Assembly (NCBI GenBank): GCA_964554415.1
Contig: CAZKON010000024.1
Span: 1 to 14,571 of the forward strand
From: JAGVXD01 sp964554415
GTDB taxonomy: Archaea; Nanobdellota; Nanobdellia; Pacearchaeales; GW2011-AR1
Length of the DNA stretch: 14,571 nt
Reading direction: 5' to 3'
Shown here: positions 1 through 8,165 of the stretch, one piece after another
Position numbering within the stretch: the first letter of the stretch is position 1
Layout of the letters: every line of letters starts with the position of its first letter
Made by a program: the position numbers and the translations under genes
Notes under the pieces: model-generated
The model's database searches: none
Told to the model about the DNA's origin: nothing
What the model saw: only the letters and a program-made list of their open reading frames with translations

Positions 1-51
1 TAATTTCAAACTGGCGCAGCAAGCTGCGGGGTATTACACCCAGTTTGAAAT
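1..51. repeat. Hairpin repeat, left-end copy (nested inverted repeat)
   Basis: A perfect 12-base inverted repeat (3-14 against 40-51, atttcaaactgg / ccagtttgaaat) encloses a second one, cgcagc/gctgcg at 15-28, followed by ggggtattac at 28-37. The core cagcaagctg plus ggggtattac recurs at the far right end (14550-14571), and a degenerate inverted copy lies at 11202-11237. This marks a dispersed repeat family. Whether it is a mobile-element end, a REP/MITE-like element or a transcription terminator cannot be decided from three copies. Confidence 0.7.
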
Positions 52-59
52 AAAATGAA

Positions 60-310
60 TGAGCTGTCGTTTAGTAGAGATTAGGCGAGTCTGAAAGAGC
101 TCTTGGTGCGAACGAAGAGCCAAGAGACTTTTGCTTAAGCAAAGGTATCACCTTTTAAGTTATAGGAAATCACTTTAATAATCGTAATCTCTGACGTGAT
201 GTCAAGAATCCTTAGATTCTTGAACACCATCAAGGATTAGCAAATCCTTGAGGTTTCCTATTTAGCGAATAGCAAAACAACTACTGAAATTAAAGTTATT
301 CGCTATAACG
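60..310. other. Gene-free structured region; possible non-coding RNA or decayed element
   Basis: No credible coding frame was found in 1-339. The stretch is dense in inverted repeats: 100-106/120-126 (7 bp), the palindrome tttgcttaagcaaa at 130-143, aaaggt/accttt at 141-155, tcaagaat/attcttga at 202-209/216-223, tcaaggatt/aatccttga at 230-238/243-251, an outer ataggaaa/tttcctat stem at 162-169/254-261 that encloses the previous two, and agcgaata/tattcgct at 264-271/297-304. In addition, 172-179 is complementary to 289-296, which would form a pseudoknot. I did not recognise RNase P RNA, SRP RNA, tRNA or a riboswitch. It lies downstream of cobA, so it is not a cobA leader. Confidence 0.4.
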
Positions 311-339
311 AAACCTGCTTGGAGCATATATTTTCCTGC

Positions 340-885
340 CTAATATTCCAAACCTTTCCTCGCTAAAATCCCAGAGTCATAGGGATGCTTGATTTTCTTA
401 ATTTCAGTTACCAAATTCGCGCGCTCAAAAATTGAAGGAAAAGGAATGTGTGAGCCAGTAAGAATCAACTCCTGATTTTTCGGCTTTTTGTCTAAAAGCG
501 AGAGAACATCTAATTCCTGCAGCAGCTTCAGTTGAATAGCATAGAGGATTTCGTCTGCGATAATGATATCGTAATTGCCAAAGCAGGAAAGGAGATAATC
601 GCAGGCTTCTTTAACTTTAGCGATATGCTCGTCTAAGGGCTTCCTGCCGATGACCCATGAGCCAGCGCCGAAACGCTTAAACGTGAAGTGAGGAAACTTC
701 TCCAGGGCGCGCAACTCCCCAGGATAGTCTATTTCAGGATCGCCTGTGCCGTTTTTCATGAATTGAACGAGGTGGACTGTATAGCCATTTCCGCACGCAC
801 GCAGAGCAGTACCGAGCGCAGAAGTTGTTTTACCTTTGCCGTTGCCCCAGAAGACTTGTACTTGCCCGAGATAAGATTTGTCCAT
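340..885 (-). CDS. cobA: Corrinoid (cob(I)alamin) adenosyltransferase, CobA/CobO/BtuR family
   Basis: This 181-residue protein has the normal length for the BtuR/CobA/CobO family, which transfers the 5'-deoxyadenosyl group of ATP to cob(I)alamin or cobinamide to make the coenzyme B12 form. The cytoplasmic P-loop is GNGKGKTT at residues 14-21, on the first strand as in the family. A Walker B-like ADEIL follows near residue 111, then ELILTG and the typical C-terminal signature with TEIKKIKHPYDSGI and ending in ARKGLEY. No other B12 synthesis gene is present, so salvage of an imported corrinoid is the likely context; that is an inference. The gene diverges from the surface-protein operon and has its own promoter (ctataaag, 908-915). 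The start is supported by the 26-base TATA-to-ATG distance. Confidence 0.93.
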   Translation of the reverse strand: MDKSYLGQVQVFWGNGKGKTTSALGTALRACGNGYTVHLVQFMKNGTGDPEIDYPGELRALEKFPHFTFKRFGAGSWVIGRKPLDEHIAKVKEACDYLLSCFGNYDIIIADEILYAIQLKLLQELDVLSLLDKKPKNQELILTGSHIPFPSIFERANLVTEIKKIKHPYDSGILARKGLEY

Positions 886-907
886 GAATTAAAGAGGAAG
901 AAAGAGG

Positions 908-915
908 CTATAAAG
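908..915 (-). promoter_or_regulatory. TATA box of cobA (leaderless promoter)
   Basis: Read on the minus strand, ctttatag is centred about 26 bases upstream of the A of the cobA ATG at 885. The predicted transcription start therefore falls at or next to the start codon. Confidence 0.5.
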
Positions 916-936
916 ATTATTGTTGCGAGGTGAAAG

Positions 937-976
937 TTTAAATACTTTTAAAAGTACTTATAGATACTTTTAAAAT
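937..976 (+). promoter_or_regulatory. Promoter of the surface operon with repeated putative operator
   Basis: A TATA-like tttaaata (937-944), preceded by the purine-rich gaaag, fits an archaeal BRE/TATA promoter for the gene starting at 980. The 12-base word atacttttaaaa occurs twice, at 942-953 and 964-975, spaced 22 bases apart (about two helical turns). The first copy lies inside a perfect 14-base palindrome, tacttttaaaagta (943-956). Since the first gene encodes an AbrB-type DNA-binding protein, these repeats could be its own operator; that is inference. Confidence 0.55.
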
Positions 977-979
977 ACT

Positions 980-1144
980 ATGGCTGAAGTTGTTTTTAAT
1001 GGAGGAAAGGTACAAAAGGGTGAACGTATTAAGATACCAAAGGCAATTATTGATACGCTCTCTCTTAAAGCAGGGAGTAAGATACTTATTCGCTTTGATG
1101 CTGAAAAACATGCGTTTATTGTAGAAGAGGAGAAGAAAAGATGA
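980..1144 (+). CDS. Small AbrB/SpoVT-type transcriptional regulator
   Basis: A 54-residue protein made of a single swapped-hairpin AbrB/SpoVT DNA-binding domain. The diagnostic pattern is present: VQKGERIKIPKAIIDTLSLK at residues 11-30, followed by AGSKILIRFD and a final strand AFIVEEEKK. The family binds DNA as a dimer and usually acts as a repressor or as an antitoxin. Here no toxin follows. The stop codon overlaps the ATG of the next gene (atga at 1141-1144), so the two are translationally coupled. This suggests that the protein regulates the surface-protein operon it heads. It has a promoter with duplicated sites just upstream. The alternative, an orphan antitoxin, cannot be excluded. Confidence 0.85.
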   Translation: MAEVVFNGGKVQKGERIKIPKAIIDTLSLKAGSKILIRFDAEKHAFIVEEEKKR

Positions 1145-1917
1145 GAAAGATGCGAAGAATAAATAAAAGAGGACAGATGACTATATGGGTTATTGTTGCG
1201 CTCATCATAGTAGTGAGCATTGGAATACTGCTTCTTGCAGGGAATAAGAAGAAGATTGATACATTCGTTCAGGAGACTTACGATGTCGAACCTTACATTG
1301 AACGTTGCGCGCGACAGGCAGCGCGTGAAACATTGACGCAAATGATGCCTCAAGGCGGGTTCTTAAAGCCAAAGAGCTATAAACAGTATAATGGCATGAA
1401 CATCACTTATCTTTGTGAAAATGTTGGCAACTTTGCGCCGTGTATCAGCCAACATCCTGTTCTTCTGGAAGAAATCCGCCAAGAGCTTCGGCAGGCAATT
1501 GAACCAGTGATTGATGGATGTTTTCTCGATATGCGAGACGCTCTTGAAAAGCGCGGAATGGAAATTGCCCTTGGAGCTTTGAATTTTGATGTTGCTCTGG
1601 GACCACGGCAAGTAAGTCTGGATATTGAAAGGCTTGTGACACTAAAAGACAGAGGCACGACGCGCACATTTGACAGGTTTGATGTAACTATTGTGCATCC
1701 TGCTTATGATTTAGCGAATGTTGCAGTTGAGATTGCAAGTCAGGAAGCGAAGTATTGTTACTTTGAATACGTTGGTTATATGATTCTTCATCCTGAATTT
1801 GATATTCAGAAGATTGCTCTTTCTGACTCAACTAAGATTTACACTATTAAAGATATAAAGACTCAGGAGGTAATGCGGATTGCGACACGAAGCTGCGCCA
1901 TCCCCCCAGGAGTATAA
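1141..1917 (+). CDS. Pilin-like membrane-anchored protein A (class III signal), paralogue of 5800-6597
   Basis: 258 residues, no named family recognised. The N-terminus has a basic stretch ending KRG/QMT (G11/Q12) directly before a hydrophobic helix (residues 13-33). This is the layout of an archaeal type IV prepilin (class III) signal; the usual Glu at +5 is Trp. The rest is a soluble ectodomain with cysteines at 56, 92, 101 and 127, plus extra ones near 209 and 252. The gene at 5800-6597 has the same four cysteines at identical spacing (36, 9, 26), a matching QGGF/QGGY segment, and a matching C-terminal LSDxTKIYT...ATRS block, so the two are clear paralogues. It sits between the AbrB gene (4-base overlap) and the giant Cys-rich gene (1-base taatg overlap). 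A role as an envelope anchor or pilin-like partner of that protein is inferred. Confidence 0.8.
   Translation: MRKMRRINKRGQMTIWVIVALIIVVSIGILLLAGNKKKIDTFVQETYDVEPYIERCARQAARETLTQMMPQGGFLKPKSYKQYNGMNITYLCENVGNFAPCISQHPVLLEEIRQELRQAIEPVIDGCFLDMRDALEKRGMEIALGALNFDVALGPRQVSLDIERLVTLKDRGTTRTFDRFDVTIVHPAYDLANVAVEIASQEAKYCYFEYVGYMILHPEFDIQKIALSDSTKIYTIKDIKTQEVMRIATRSCAIPPGV
1908..1912 (+). promoter_or_regulatory. Ribosome binding site for the 1296-residue protein
   Basis: aggag lies four bases upstream of the ATG at 1917, inside the end of the preceding gene. It supports re-initiation at the taatg junction and fixes this start. Confidence 0.55.
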
Positions 1918-4900
1918 TGAAACATATTTTAAAATCAGGGGCCACGCTTTTTGAGATATGCTTAGTCTTGAGCCTGACAGTTTCTTTTGCTTATTTTGTA
2001 CATGAATCTGACAGGGGAATGAGCAGCAGCCTACCCTTGCCTGTTTTGACGAATGTGCTTTTCACTGCAAAAATTCTTGAGCCAATTGTATCTTTTATTT
2101 TCAGCAATCTCGGCAGCGTTTCAGCTTTAGAATTGCAAGACACTCAGCAAGGAGTGCATACATGTTTGCTTTCAAAGGATGGTAAAGTTTGTCAGGAGTA
2201 TGTTGCCAGCGAATGCAGCACAAAATGTGCGAGTTCTTGTATTCCTTCTTTGCGAAAAGATGTTTCAGCTTGCAAGCTCGGTACATGCTATGATGTTCGT
2301 GAAGGAACCTGCCAAGCAGGCTCGCCGCAAAATGCCTGTACTACAAATGGCGGACAATGGTTTGATGATCCATATGAGAATGTTCTTCAGTGCCGTGAAG
2401 GATGCTGTGTTATCAGCGGGGTTGCCAGTTTTATAACTGAACAACAATGTACCCGCAGAGCAACGTTTTTAGGAGCACCAAGGGAATTTCGGGCGGATAT
2501 AAGAAGCGAGATTCAGTGCCTGTCTCTTGGCTCTATGCAGGAGGAAGGAGCATGCGTTTTTGTGAAAGAATATGAACGCACCTGTAAATTCTCTACGAAG
2601 TCACAATGTTTGCAGCTAAAAGGAGATTTTTATTCTCAGCTACTATGTTCTAACTCTGCCTTAAATACTACATGCACACCGCAACAAACAACTGGATGTA
2701 CCAGTGCATTAGATGGAGCGCAGAGAGTATACTGGTTTGACAGCTGCGGCAATAGGGAGAATATTTACGATTATAACAGGAGAAATGAGTTAAGAGCCCT
2801 GGGAAAATTGCTTCCTATAAATGAAAGCTGCAGTGTTGCAGGATCGGGAGATCCTGTGGCTAATGCACGCCTCTGCGGCAACTGCAATTATTTACTGGGC
2901 AGCGCGTGCGGGAAATCTAATGATAAGGAAAAAGCTGCAATAGGTGAATATGTATGCCGCGACCTGTCCTGTATAGATGAACAAGGCAAAAAGAGAGCGC
3001 ATGGCGAATCATGGTGCCAATATCAGGGAGCAATTGGAGTAGATAATGCAAAAAATAGAGGAATGGATACTCCAGGAAGCAGGCACTTTCGCAAAGTGTG
3101 CGTGAACGGAGAAGTCAGAACAGAGCCGTGTGCGGATTACCGCAATGAAATATGTGTTGAGAGCCAGTCACCTATTAATGGAGGCAAGTTCTCAAGCGCA
3201 GCGTGCAAGATTAATCTTGCCTATCTGTGCTTTGACTACAATGGGATTGTTAACGATGAAAAAAACCGAAATATTGGAAAAGAAGCGCTTGCTTTGAAAA
3301 GTCAGGAACGCAATCAAAAGTGCGAGCAGAATCCAGACTGCTTTGTAAAAAATGTTAATGTTGGCAAGGATTTTAAATTTGATTATTGCGTGCCAAAATA
3401 CAAGCCAGGTTTTGCTTCTGCAGAGAGAGGAGACATTTTATGCAGCCAATCAAATGTGCAGTGTACTGTCGTATATGTAAAGGGTCTTGGAGGGTGGAAG
3501 TGCAGAGGAAATTGCGAGTGTGAAAAAGAAGTATTTGCCGAGCAAATGAATGATTTGTGTATGAGCATCGGCGATTGTGGTGGGCAGGTGAATTATAAAG
3601 GAGATTACAGCGATAATTATCGCACTACTAGCACAAGGAGCAAAATACCAAAGGTAAGCCAGGCGTACATTACTGAACTCGTTAAATATGTTCAACCTAT
3701 TAAAGGTAAATTCATCGAAGCGCCTAATATTGAACAGTTTTACAGTTTTCTTGGCATTCCTGAAGGTCTTGGAGAAGTGGGAGAACCGAGCGATCCAGCG
3801 AATGCATTTGGCGGCGCAGGGATGATTTCCGGGATGATGGGTATTGCGCTGTTGTATGCTGCACATGCAGGCTTAGTGATTCCAGGACTCGTACTCTCAG
3901 CAATCCCTGCAACTGTTGTTCCAATCATAGGCGGCGTAACTGGCGCAACAAGCACTACAATCCCTGGTGTTGCACCATCATTGCATGCAGCAGGAGGCGC
4001 GCTTGCAGGCGCTGCAATAGGATTTGCAGTGACTTCTCTTTTGCTGAAATACACTGGCGTTGGTCGCGGACTGCCGCCCGCACTCACGTACCTCCTGCTC
4101 ACTGCAGGCGTAGTTGCTGGGGCGATTATCGGAGCATCTCTTACAATTTCTGCAGGAGCTTCCTCAGCTGAACTTTTAGTAGGACTTGCTACTCTTGGTC
4201 CTGTTGGATGGATTATACTGGCAGTTGTAGTAGTAGTTGTATTTATTCTTAAACTATTTAAAATAGGCAAAGTAAGGAAAACTACAGTATCATTTACCTG
4301 CAATCCATGGCAGGCGCCTGCTGGAAGAGGTGATGCTTGCAAACAATGCGGCTTAGATGGTCTGCCATGTACTCCATATTCCTGCGAGTCGCTAGGGCAG
4401 AGCTGTCAGTTAATAAATAGTGATACAGAGAGTTCAGAATGCATAAGCGTCGCGCAAAATGACACTAAACCCCCAGTTATCACGTTCAATCGGGACATGC
4501 TGCGCAACAGCAACTATACTATTGAACAGCATGAGCTTGGCGTTAAGATTAAAAGTGTAAGCAGTGGTGATGGATGTATCCAGGAAAGTTTTATTGCAGT
4601 GCCTTTGAGTATAACTCTTGACGAGGCAGGACAGTGCGCGGCCAGCAACGAAAGTGGAGTAGCATTCAATAAGATGGATGAAGATTTCAGCAGTATCACG
4701 AAGAACAGGTTCGCGCGAAATCATACTCGCGCACATTTTATTCCCAGCCTTGAGAGTCTTGGTTTTGAGGACTTTGAGCCGCGAGCGCGAGCTGAGCAAA
4801 ACGTTTTCGTAAAATGCAAAGATATAGCAGGAAATGCAAATCTGCGAGATTTTGCTATAAATTACTGCGTTAAACAAGGTCCTGATATGACGCCTGCGAG

Positions 4901-5807
4901 CGTCTTATCTCACGATCCTGCACTGGAAACAGTTGCTTTTGGAACGACTAATACCAGCATCAATGTATACACAAACGAGCCAGCTAGCTGTAAATGGGAC
5001 ATTATTGACACAGACTATACTTTAATGACTGGCGAGATGGAATGCAGAGATGACATTGATGAACGTACATTGCGAGGATGGCAATGCAACGGAAATGTCC
5101 CTGTCAGAGACAATGAAACGACTTATCATATCCGTTGCCTTGATCAACCCTGGCTCAATGAAACCCAGCAAGAAAAGAGGAATGCTAATCATGAGAGTTA
5201 TAGCTTTAAACTTAAACGGAGCATCAATGCATTGCAGATTGACTCAATAACTCCTAATGAGCAGACACTATTTTTTGGAACTGAGCCTGCATCAGTTAGC
5301 GTCGTTGTCAAAACATCAGGAGGTGTTGATGGCAGTGCGCGCTGTGGTTTCTATTGGCAAAATAGCAGTCTTATTGACTTTGCTCAAGGATTGTGGACTA
5401 ATGTTAATCAACAAACATTCCAGACTATATTTTCAGGCACATATGAACTGCCAATTAGCTGCGTTGATATAGCTGGAAACACTGCTGAAAGTAAGGCGCG
5501 TTTTATTGTCCAAATTGATAATAAGGCGCCTGAAGTTACGCGTGTTTTTCGCGAGGGCAATAATTTAGCAATAATTACTGACGAAGATGCCCAGTGCGTG
5601 GCGAGCACTAATTTACCTGTAAAAGGCGCATCTGGATGCGCGTACGAATGGATAAATGGGACAAGCATTGGAGTAATGGGAAAGTCGCACACCATCCCTT
5701 GGAGAGCAGGAACTACTTATTATATCAAGTGCAAAGACAGGTTTGATAGAAGCCCTGGGACAAGTTGCACACTTGAGATTAAAGGTGTGACAGAAGCAAA
5801 TGCGTAA
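1917..5807 (+). CDS. Giant Cys-rich membrane/surface protein (1296 aa), fused form
   Basis: 1296 residues, function unknown. Layout: an N-terminal hydrophobic signal/anchor (about 10-28) and a second hydrophobic stretch (about 42-70); a Cys-rich ectodomain (about 80-570) with motifs such as EGCCV, CGNCNYL, HGESWC and a CVNGE...CADYR block; a Gly/Ala-rich cluster of several membrane helices (about 632-784); a short Cys-rich knot starting VSFTCNPW (about 792-845); then Ig-like beta-sandwich repeats (about 849-1296) starting at DTKPP, DMTP and DNKAP, with NEPASC and DEDAQC motifs. The many cysteines imply disulfides outside the cytoplasm. NxS/T sequons cluster in the C-terminal part (NYT, NHT, NTS, NET, NSS), suggesting N-glycosylation. 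Residues 1-570 match the protein at 6594-8120, and residues from about 632 on match that at 9073-11187. An adhesin, envelope scaffold or export role is possible but not shown. Confidence 0.75.
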   Translation: MKHILKSGATLFEICLVLSLTVSFAYFVHESDRGMSSSLPLPVLTNVLFTAKILEPIVSFIFSNLGSVSALELQDTQQGVHTCLLSKDGKVCQEYVASECSTKCASSCIPSLRKDVSACKLGTCYDVREGTCQAGSPQNACTTNGGQWFDDPYENVLQCREGCCVISGVASFITEQQCTRRATFLGAPREFRADIRSEIQCLSLGSMQEEGACVFVKEYERTCKFSTKSQCLQLKGDFYSQLLCSNSALNTTCTPQQTTGCTSALDGAQRVYWFDSCGNRENIYDYNRRNELRALGKLLPINESCSVAGSGDPVANARLCGNCNYLLGSACGKSNDKEKAAIGEYVCRDLSCIDEQGKKRAHGESWCQYQGAIGVDNAKNRGMDTPGSRHFRKVCVNGEVRTEPCADYRNEICVESQSPINGGKFSSAACKINLAYLCFDYNGIVNDEKNRNIGKEALALKSQERNQKCEQNPDCFVKNVNVGKDFKFDYCVPKYKPGFASAERGDILCSQSNVQCTVVYVKGLGGWKCRGNCECEKEVFAEQMNDLCMSIGDCGGQVNYKGDYSDNYRTTSTRSKIPKVSQAYITELVKYVQPIKGKFIEAPNIEQFYSFLGIPEGLGEVGEPSDPANAFGGAGMISGMMGIALLYAAHAGLVIPGLVLSAIPATVVPIIGGVTGATSTTIPGVAPSLHAAGGALAGAAIGFAVTSLLLKYTGVGRGLPPALTYLLLTAGVVAGAIIGASLTISAGASSAELLVGLATLGPVGWIILAVVVVVVFILKLFKIGKVRKTTVSFTCNPWQAPAGRGDACKQCGLDGLPCTPYSCESLGQSCQLINSDTESSECISVAQNDTKPPVITFNRDMLRNSNYTIEQHELGVKIKSVSSGDGCIQESFIAVPLSITLDEAGQCAASNESGVAFNKMDEDFSSITKNRFARNHTRAHFIPSLESLGFEDFEPRARAEQNVFVKCKDIAGNANLRDFAINYCVKQGPDMTPASVLSHDPALETVAFGTTNTSINVYTNEPASCKWDIIDTDYTLMTGEMECRDDIDERTLRGWQCNGNVPVRDNETTYHIRCLDQPWLNETQQEKRNANHESYSFKLKRSINALQIDSITPNEQTLFFGTEPASVSVVVKTSGGVDGSARCGFYWQNSSLIDFAQGLWTNVNQQTFQTIFSGTYELPISCVDIAGNTAESKARFIVQIDNKAPEVTRVFREGNNLAIITDEDAQCVASTNLPVKGASGCAYEWINGTSIGVMGKSHTIPWRAGTTYYIKCKDRFDRSPGTSCTLEIKGVTEANA

Positions 5808-6597
5808 CATTATTAAAGAAAACTGTCATCAAAGAAACATGATAAAAAAGGGGCAGATAGGTTTGTTTGTGATTATGGCTATAATAATTTTGGCTCTTAT
5901 AATAGCATTCTTACTATTTAGAGGAGTAAAACTGCCAGGTACAGAGGACACGGCGACACCGCAACAATATATATCGTCATGCTTAGAGCCAGTTATTGAA
6001 CCGCTAGTTGACGAGATTGCAGGACAAGGAGGATACATAGAACCTGAAGGATTCATAGTTTATAATGATACAAAACTTCCTTATTTATGTTATACTTCTG
6101 AATATTTCAAGCCTTGTATTATCCAGCAGCCTGACGTACTTGGAAATTTTGAAAAATCTTTGAATGCCGCGTTGTTAGATGAAGCCAGAAGATGCACTGA
6201 ACAATTTGAAGATGAATTTGAAAGCAGAGGATATAGTGTCTCTAAATCAACTACTGCAGTCAATGCTTCATTCACTCCGGGAAAGATTAATGTTGAAGTT
6301 CTTGCTCCTATGACAATTAGCCGTGATGTCTCACGTACTTATCAAAAATTTGATTTCTCATTCAAAAGCGAATACTACGACATTCTTTCAATCTCTACAA
6401 GCATACTTGATTTTGAATCTACCTATGGAGATACAGAAACAACCACCTACATGAGATACTATCCTGATATTAAGATTCTGAAGAATAAGCTTAGTGATGG
6501 AACAAAGATTTATACTGTATCAAATGTTGTGAGTGGTGAAGAATTTACATTTGCGACGCGCAGCCTCGCCTGGGCTGCAGGATACCCCCCACAATGA
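5800..6597 (+). CDS. Pilin-like membrane-anchored protein B (class III signal), paralogue of 1141-1917
   Basis: 265 residues. A KKG/QIG motif (G18/Q19) precedes a long hydrophobic helix (20-40), again like an archaeal prepilin signal. Cysteines at 61, 97, 106 and 132 reproduce exactly the spacing of the four shared cysteines in the paralogue, and the C-terminus repeats LSDGTKIYT and ATRS. The ATG at 5800 overlaps the previous gene by 8 bases and has aggtgtga upstream. A second ATG at 5839 (residue 14, MIKKGQ) would give a shorter signal closer to a classical one and is a real alternative. The stop overlaps the next ATG (atga, 6594-6597). It is the first gene of the second module copy; a partner role to the 508-residue protein is inferred. 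Confidence 0.78.
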   Translation: MRNIIKENCHQRNMIKKGQIGLFVIMAIIILALIIAFLLFRGVKLPGTEDTATPQQYISSCLEPVIEPLVDEIAGQGGYIEPEGFIVYNDTKLPYLCYTSEYFKPCIIQQPDVLGNFEKSLNAALLDEARRCTEQFEDEFESRGYSVSKSTTAVNASFTPGKINVEVLAPMTISRDVSRTYQKFDFSFKSEYYDILSISTSILDFESTYGDTETTTYMRYYPDIKILKNKLSDGTKIYTVSNVVSGEEFTFATRSLAWAAGYPPQ

Positions 6598-8120
6598 ACA
6601 AAACAACTGCTTTCTTTGCAATAAGTGCTGCAATAATAATTGTTCTGCTTTCTGCAAATGCAATTGCTGCAGAGCCTATTGTGTGTTGTGAGAAGACAAA
6701 AGCCACTTCTAAAAATGGAGTTCTGTATTGTCAAAATGTGCCGGCGAGTGAGTGCGATACAAGCGCGAAGCAAGTGCCTACTGCCTGCGAGTCAACTTCT
6801 TATTGCAAACCGGGAGTTTGTTACAACAGCCGCGAAGGGACATGCTTAGACAATACTCCTGAAATTGTATGCCATGCAAATGAAGGGCAATGGTCTGCGA
6901 CTTTCCCTGCCCAATGCAGTCTTGGTTGTTGTGTTCTTGGCGATCAAGCGGCGTTTGTCTCACTAGTGCGCTGCAAACGCCTTTCATCTTTTCTTGGATT
7001 GACAACTAATTATAAGCAGAATATTCAAAATGAAGTACAATGCGTCCTTGAAGTACAAAATCAAGAAAAGGGAGCATGTATTTATGAACATGAGTTTGAG
7101 AAGACATGCACATTTACCACAAGAGGGGCGTGCACCGCAGGTGTGAATGGGACAAGCATCAAAGGTGAATTCTTTGGCGGAAAACTCTGCACGGCAGAAG
7201 AGCTTGGGGCACCATGCGCACCAACACAGCAGACAACATGCGTGCCTGGAAAAGATGGGGTGTATTTTGTAGATAGCTGTGGTAACGCGGCAAATATTTA
7301 TGATGCCTCAAAACTGAACGATAAATCTTACTGGTCGACTGCTCGTGATGTTAGCGAATCATGCAATCCAAACAGCGATAATGCAAATTCTAAGACATGT
7401 GGCAACTGCAATTACCTGTCTGGAAGTTATTGCCGAACCGCGACAAGAAGCAATAGAGCAACATATGGAAACGCAATCTGCGCTGAACTGAACTGTAAGA
7501 AGACATCGAACGGAAACAGTTACAAACATGGAGAGTCATGGTGTGTTTATACTGATGCAGGGAAGAAAGATATCAGCGACAATGCAGTTGGCAGCAGATT
7601 CTACAAACACGTCTGCGTCAATGGTGAAGAAGTAATTGAGCAATGTGCTGATTTCCGTCAAGAAGAATGTATAGAAGATGCAATTGAGATTTCTGGAGGA
7701 GGAAAATTCAGCCAGGCAGCGTGCAGAGTTAACCGATGGCAGGATTGCACAAGCCAGGGAGAAAAAATAGATTGCGAGAACACAGAACGCAGGGATTGTG
7801 TTTGGAAGAAAGGCATTATTCTGACTAATGTAAGTTCTGAAGGCGCATGCATCCCTAAAAATTCTCCCGGATTGAAGTTCTGGGAAGGGGAATCTACGAA
7901 AGCTATTTGCGCGCAGGCAAACGCTGCGTGCATTGTGACATTTAAAAAAGGAGTGTTTGGCGGTGAGGAATGCGCTCAGAACTGCCAATGCCTGACTGAA
8001 GGATGGAAGCAGGAAAGAGCAACACTCTGCAAATCATTAGGAGATTGCGGACCTAAGATTAACTGGGTAGGTCAGGAAGGATACAAGACTGGATTCAAGA
8101 TAACACAAGAACGCCAATAA
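6594..8120 (+). CDS. Cys-rich exported protein (508 aa), equivalent to the N-terminal half of the 1296-residue protein
   Basis: 508 residues starting with a typical secretory signal peptide (hydrophobic residues about 5-24, ending NAIAAEP, a plausible cleavage site). The remainder is a Cys-rich ectodomain collinear with residues about 80-570 of the 1296-residue protein. Shared landmarks, in order, are REGTC, GCCVLG/GCCVIS, the FLG...IQ.E(V/I)QC region, EKGAC/EEGAC, VDSCGN/FDSCGN with NIYD, CGNCNYL, HGESWC, VCVNGE, QCADFR/PCADYR, GGKFS.AAC and SLGDCG/SIGDCG. It ends where the 1296-residue protein enters its linker and membrane helices, so it lacks a membrane block and may be secreted or disulfide-linked to the 704-residue partner. 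It is joined to the upstream gene by an atga overlap. The specific function is unknown. Confidence 0.78.
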   Translation: MNKTTAFFAISAAIIIVLLSANAIAAEPIVCCEKTKATSKNGVLYCQNVPASECDTSAKQVPTACESTSYCKPGVCYNSREGTCLDNTPEIVCHANEGQWSATFPAQCSLGCCVLGDQAAFVSLVRCKRLSSFLGLTTNYKQNIQNEVQCVLEVQNQEKGACIYEHEFEKTCTFTTRGACTAGVNGTSIKGEFFGGKLCTAEELGAPCAPTQQTTCVPGKDGVYFVDSCGNAANIYDASKLNDKSYWSTARDVSESCNPNSDNANSKTCGNCNYLSGSYCRTATRSNRATYGNAICAELNCKKTSNGNSYKHGESWCVYTDAGKKDISDNAVGSRFYKHVCVNGEEVIEQCADFRQEECIEDAIEISGGGKFSQAACRVNRWQDCTSQGEKIDCENTERRDCVWKKGIILTNVSSEGACIPKNSPGLKFWEGESTKAICAQANAACIVTFKKGVFGGEECAQNCQCLTEGWKQERATLCKSLGDCGPKINWVGQEGYKTGFKITQERQ

Positions 8121-8136
8121 ACTAAGTGAAGAAATG

Positions 8137-8144
8137 TTTATATA
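8137..8144 (+). promoter_or_regulatory. TATA box of the 248-aa protein gene
   Basis: tttatata is centred about 25 bases before the ATG at 8166. It predicts a leaderless transcript separate from the upstream operon. Confidence 0.65.
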
Positions 8145-8165
8145 GTATTTTGAATCCATAATTAG

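Noticed and set aside
190..290. C/D-box guide RNA suggested by ctgacgtgatgt and a later ctga
   Set aside because: The boxes are imperfect, and the interval holds strong hairpins that a guide RNA would not contain.
250..300. CRISPR repeat or leader in the left non-coding region, given a cas1 fragment in the window
   Set aside because: No unit of 24-37 bases recurs at regular spacing; only inverted repeats are present.
3740..4342. Long minus-strand frame (200 aa) opposite the giant surface gene
   Set aside because: It is antisense to the Gly/Ala-rich membrane block, and its Pro/Ala/Thr-rich product is what such a region gives in reverse. There is no promoter and no family match.
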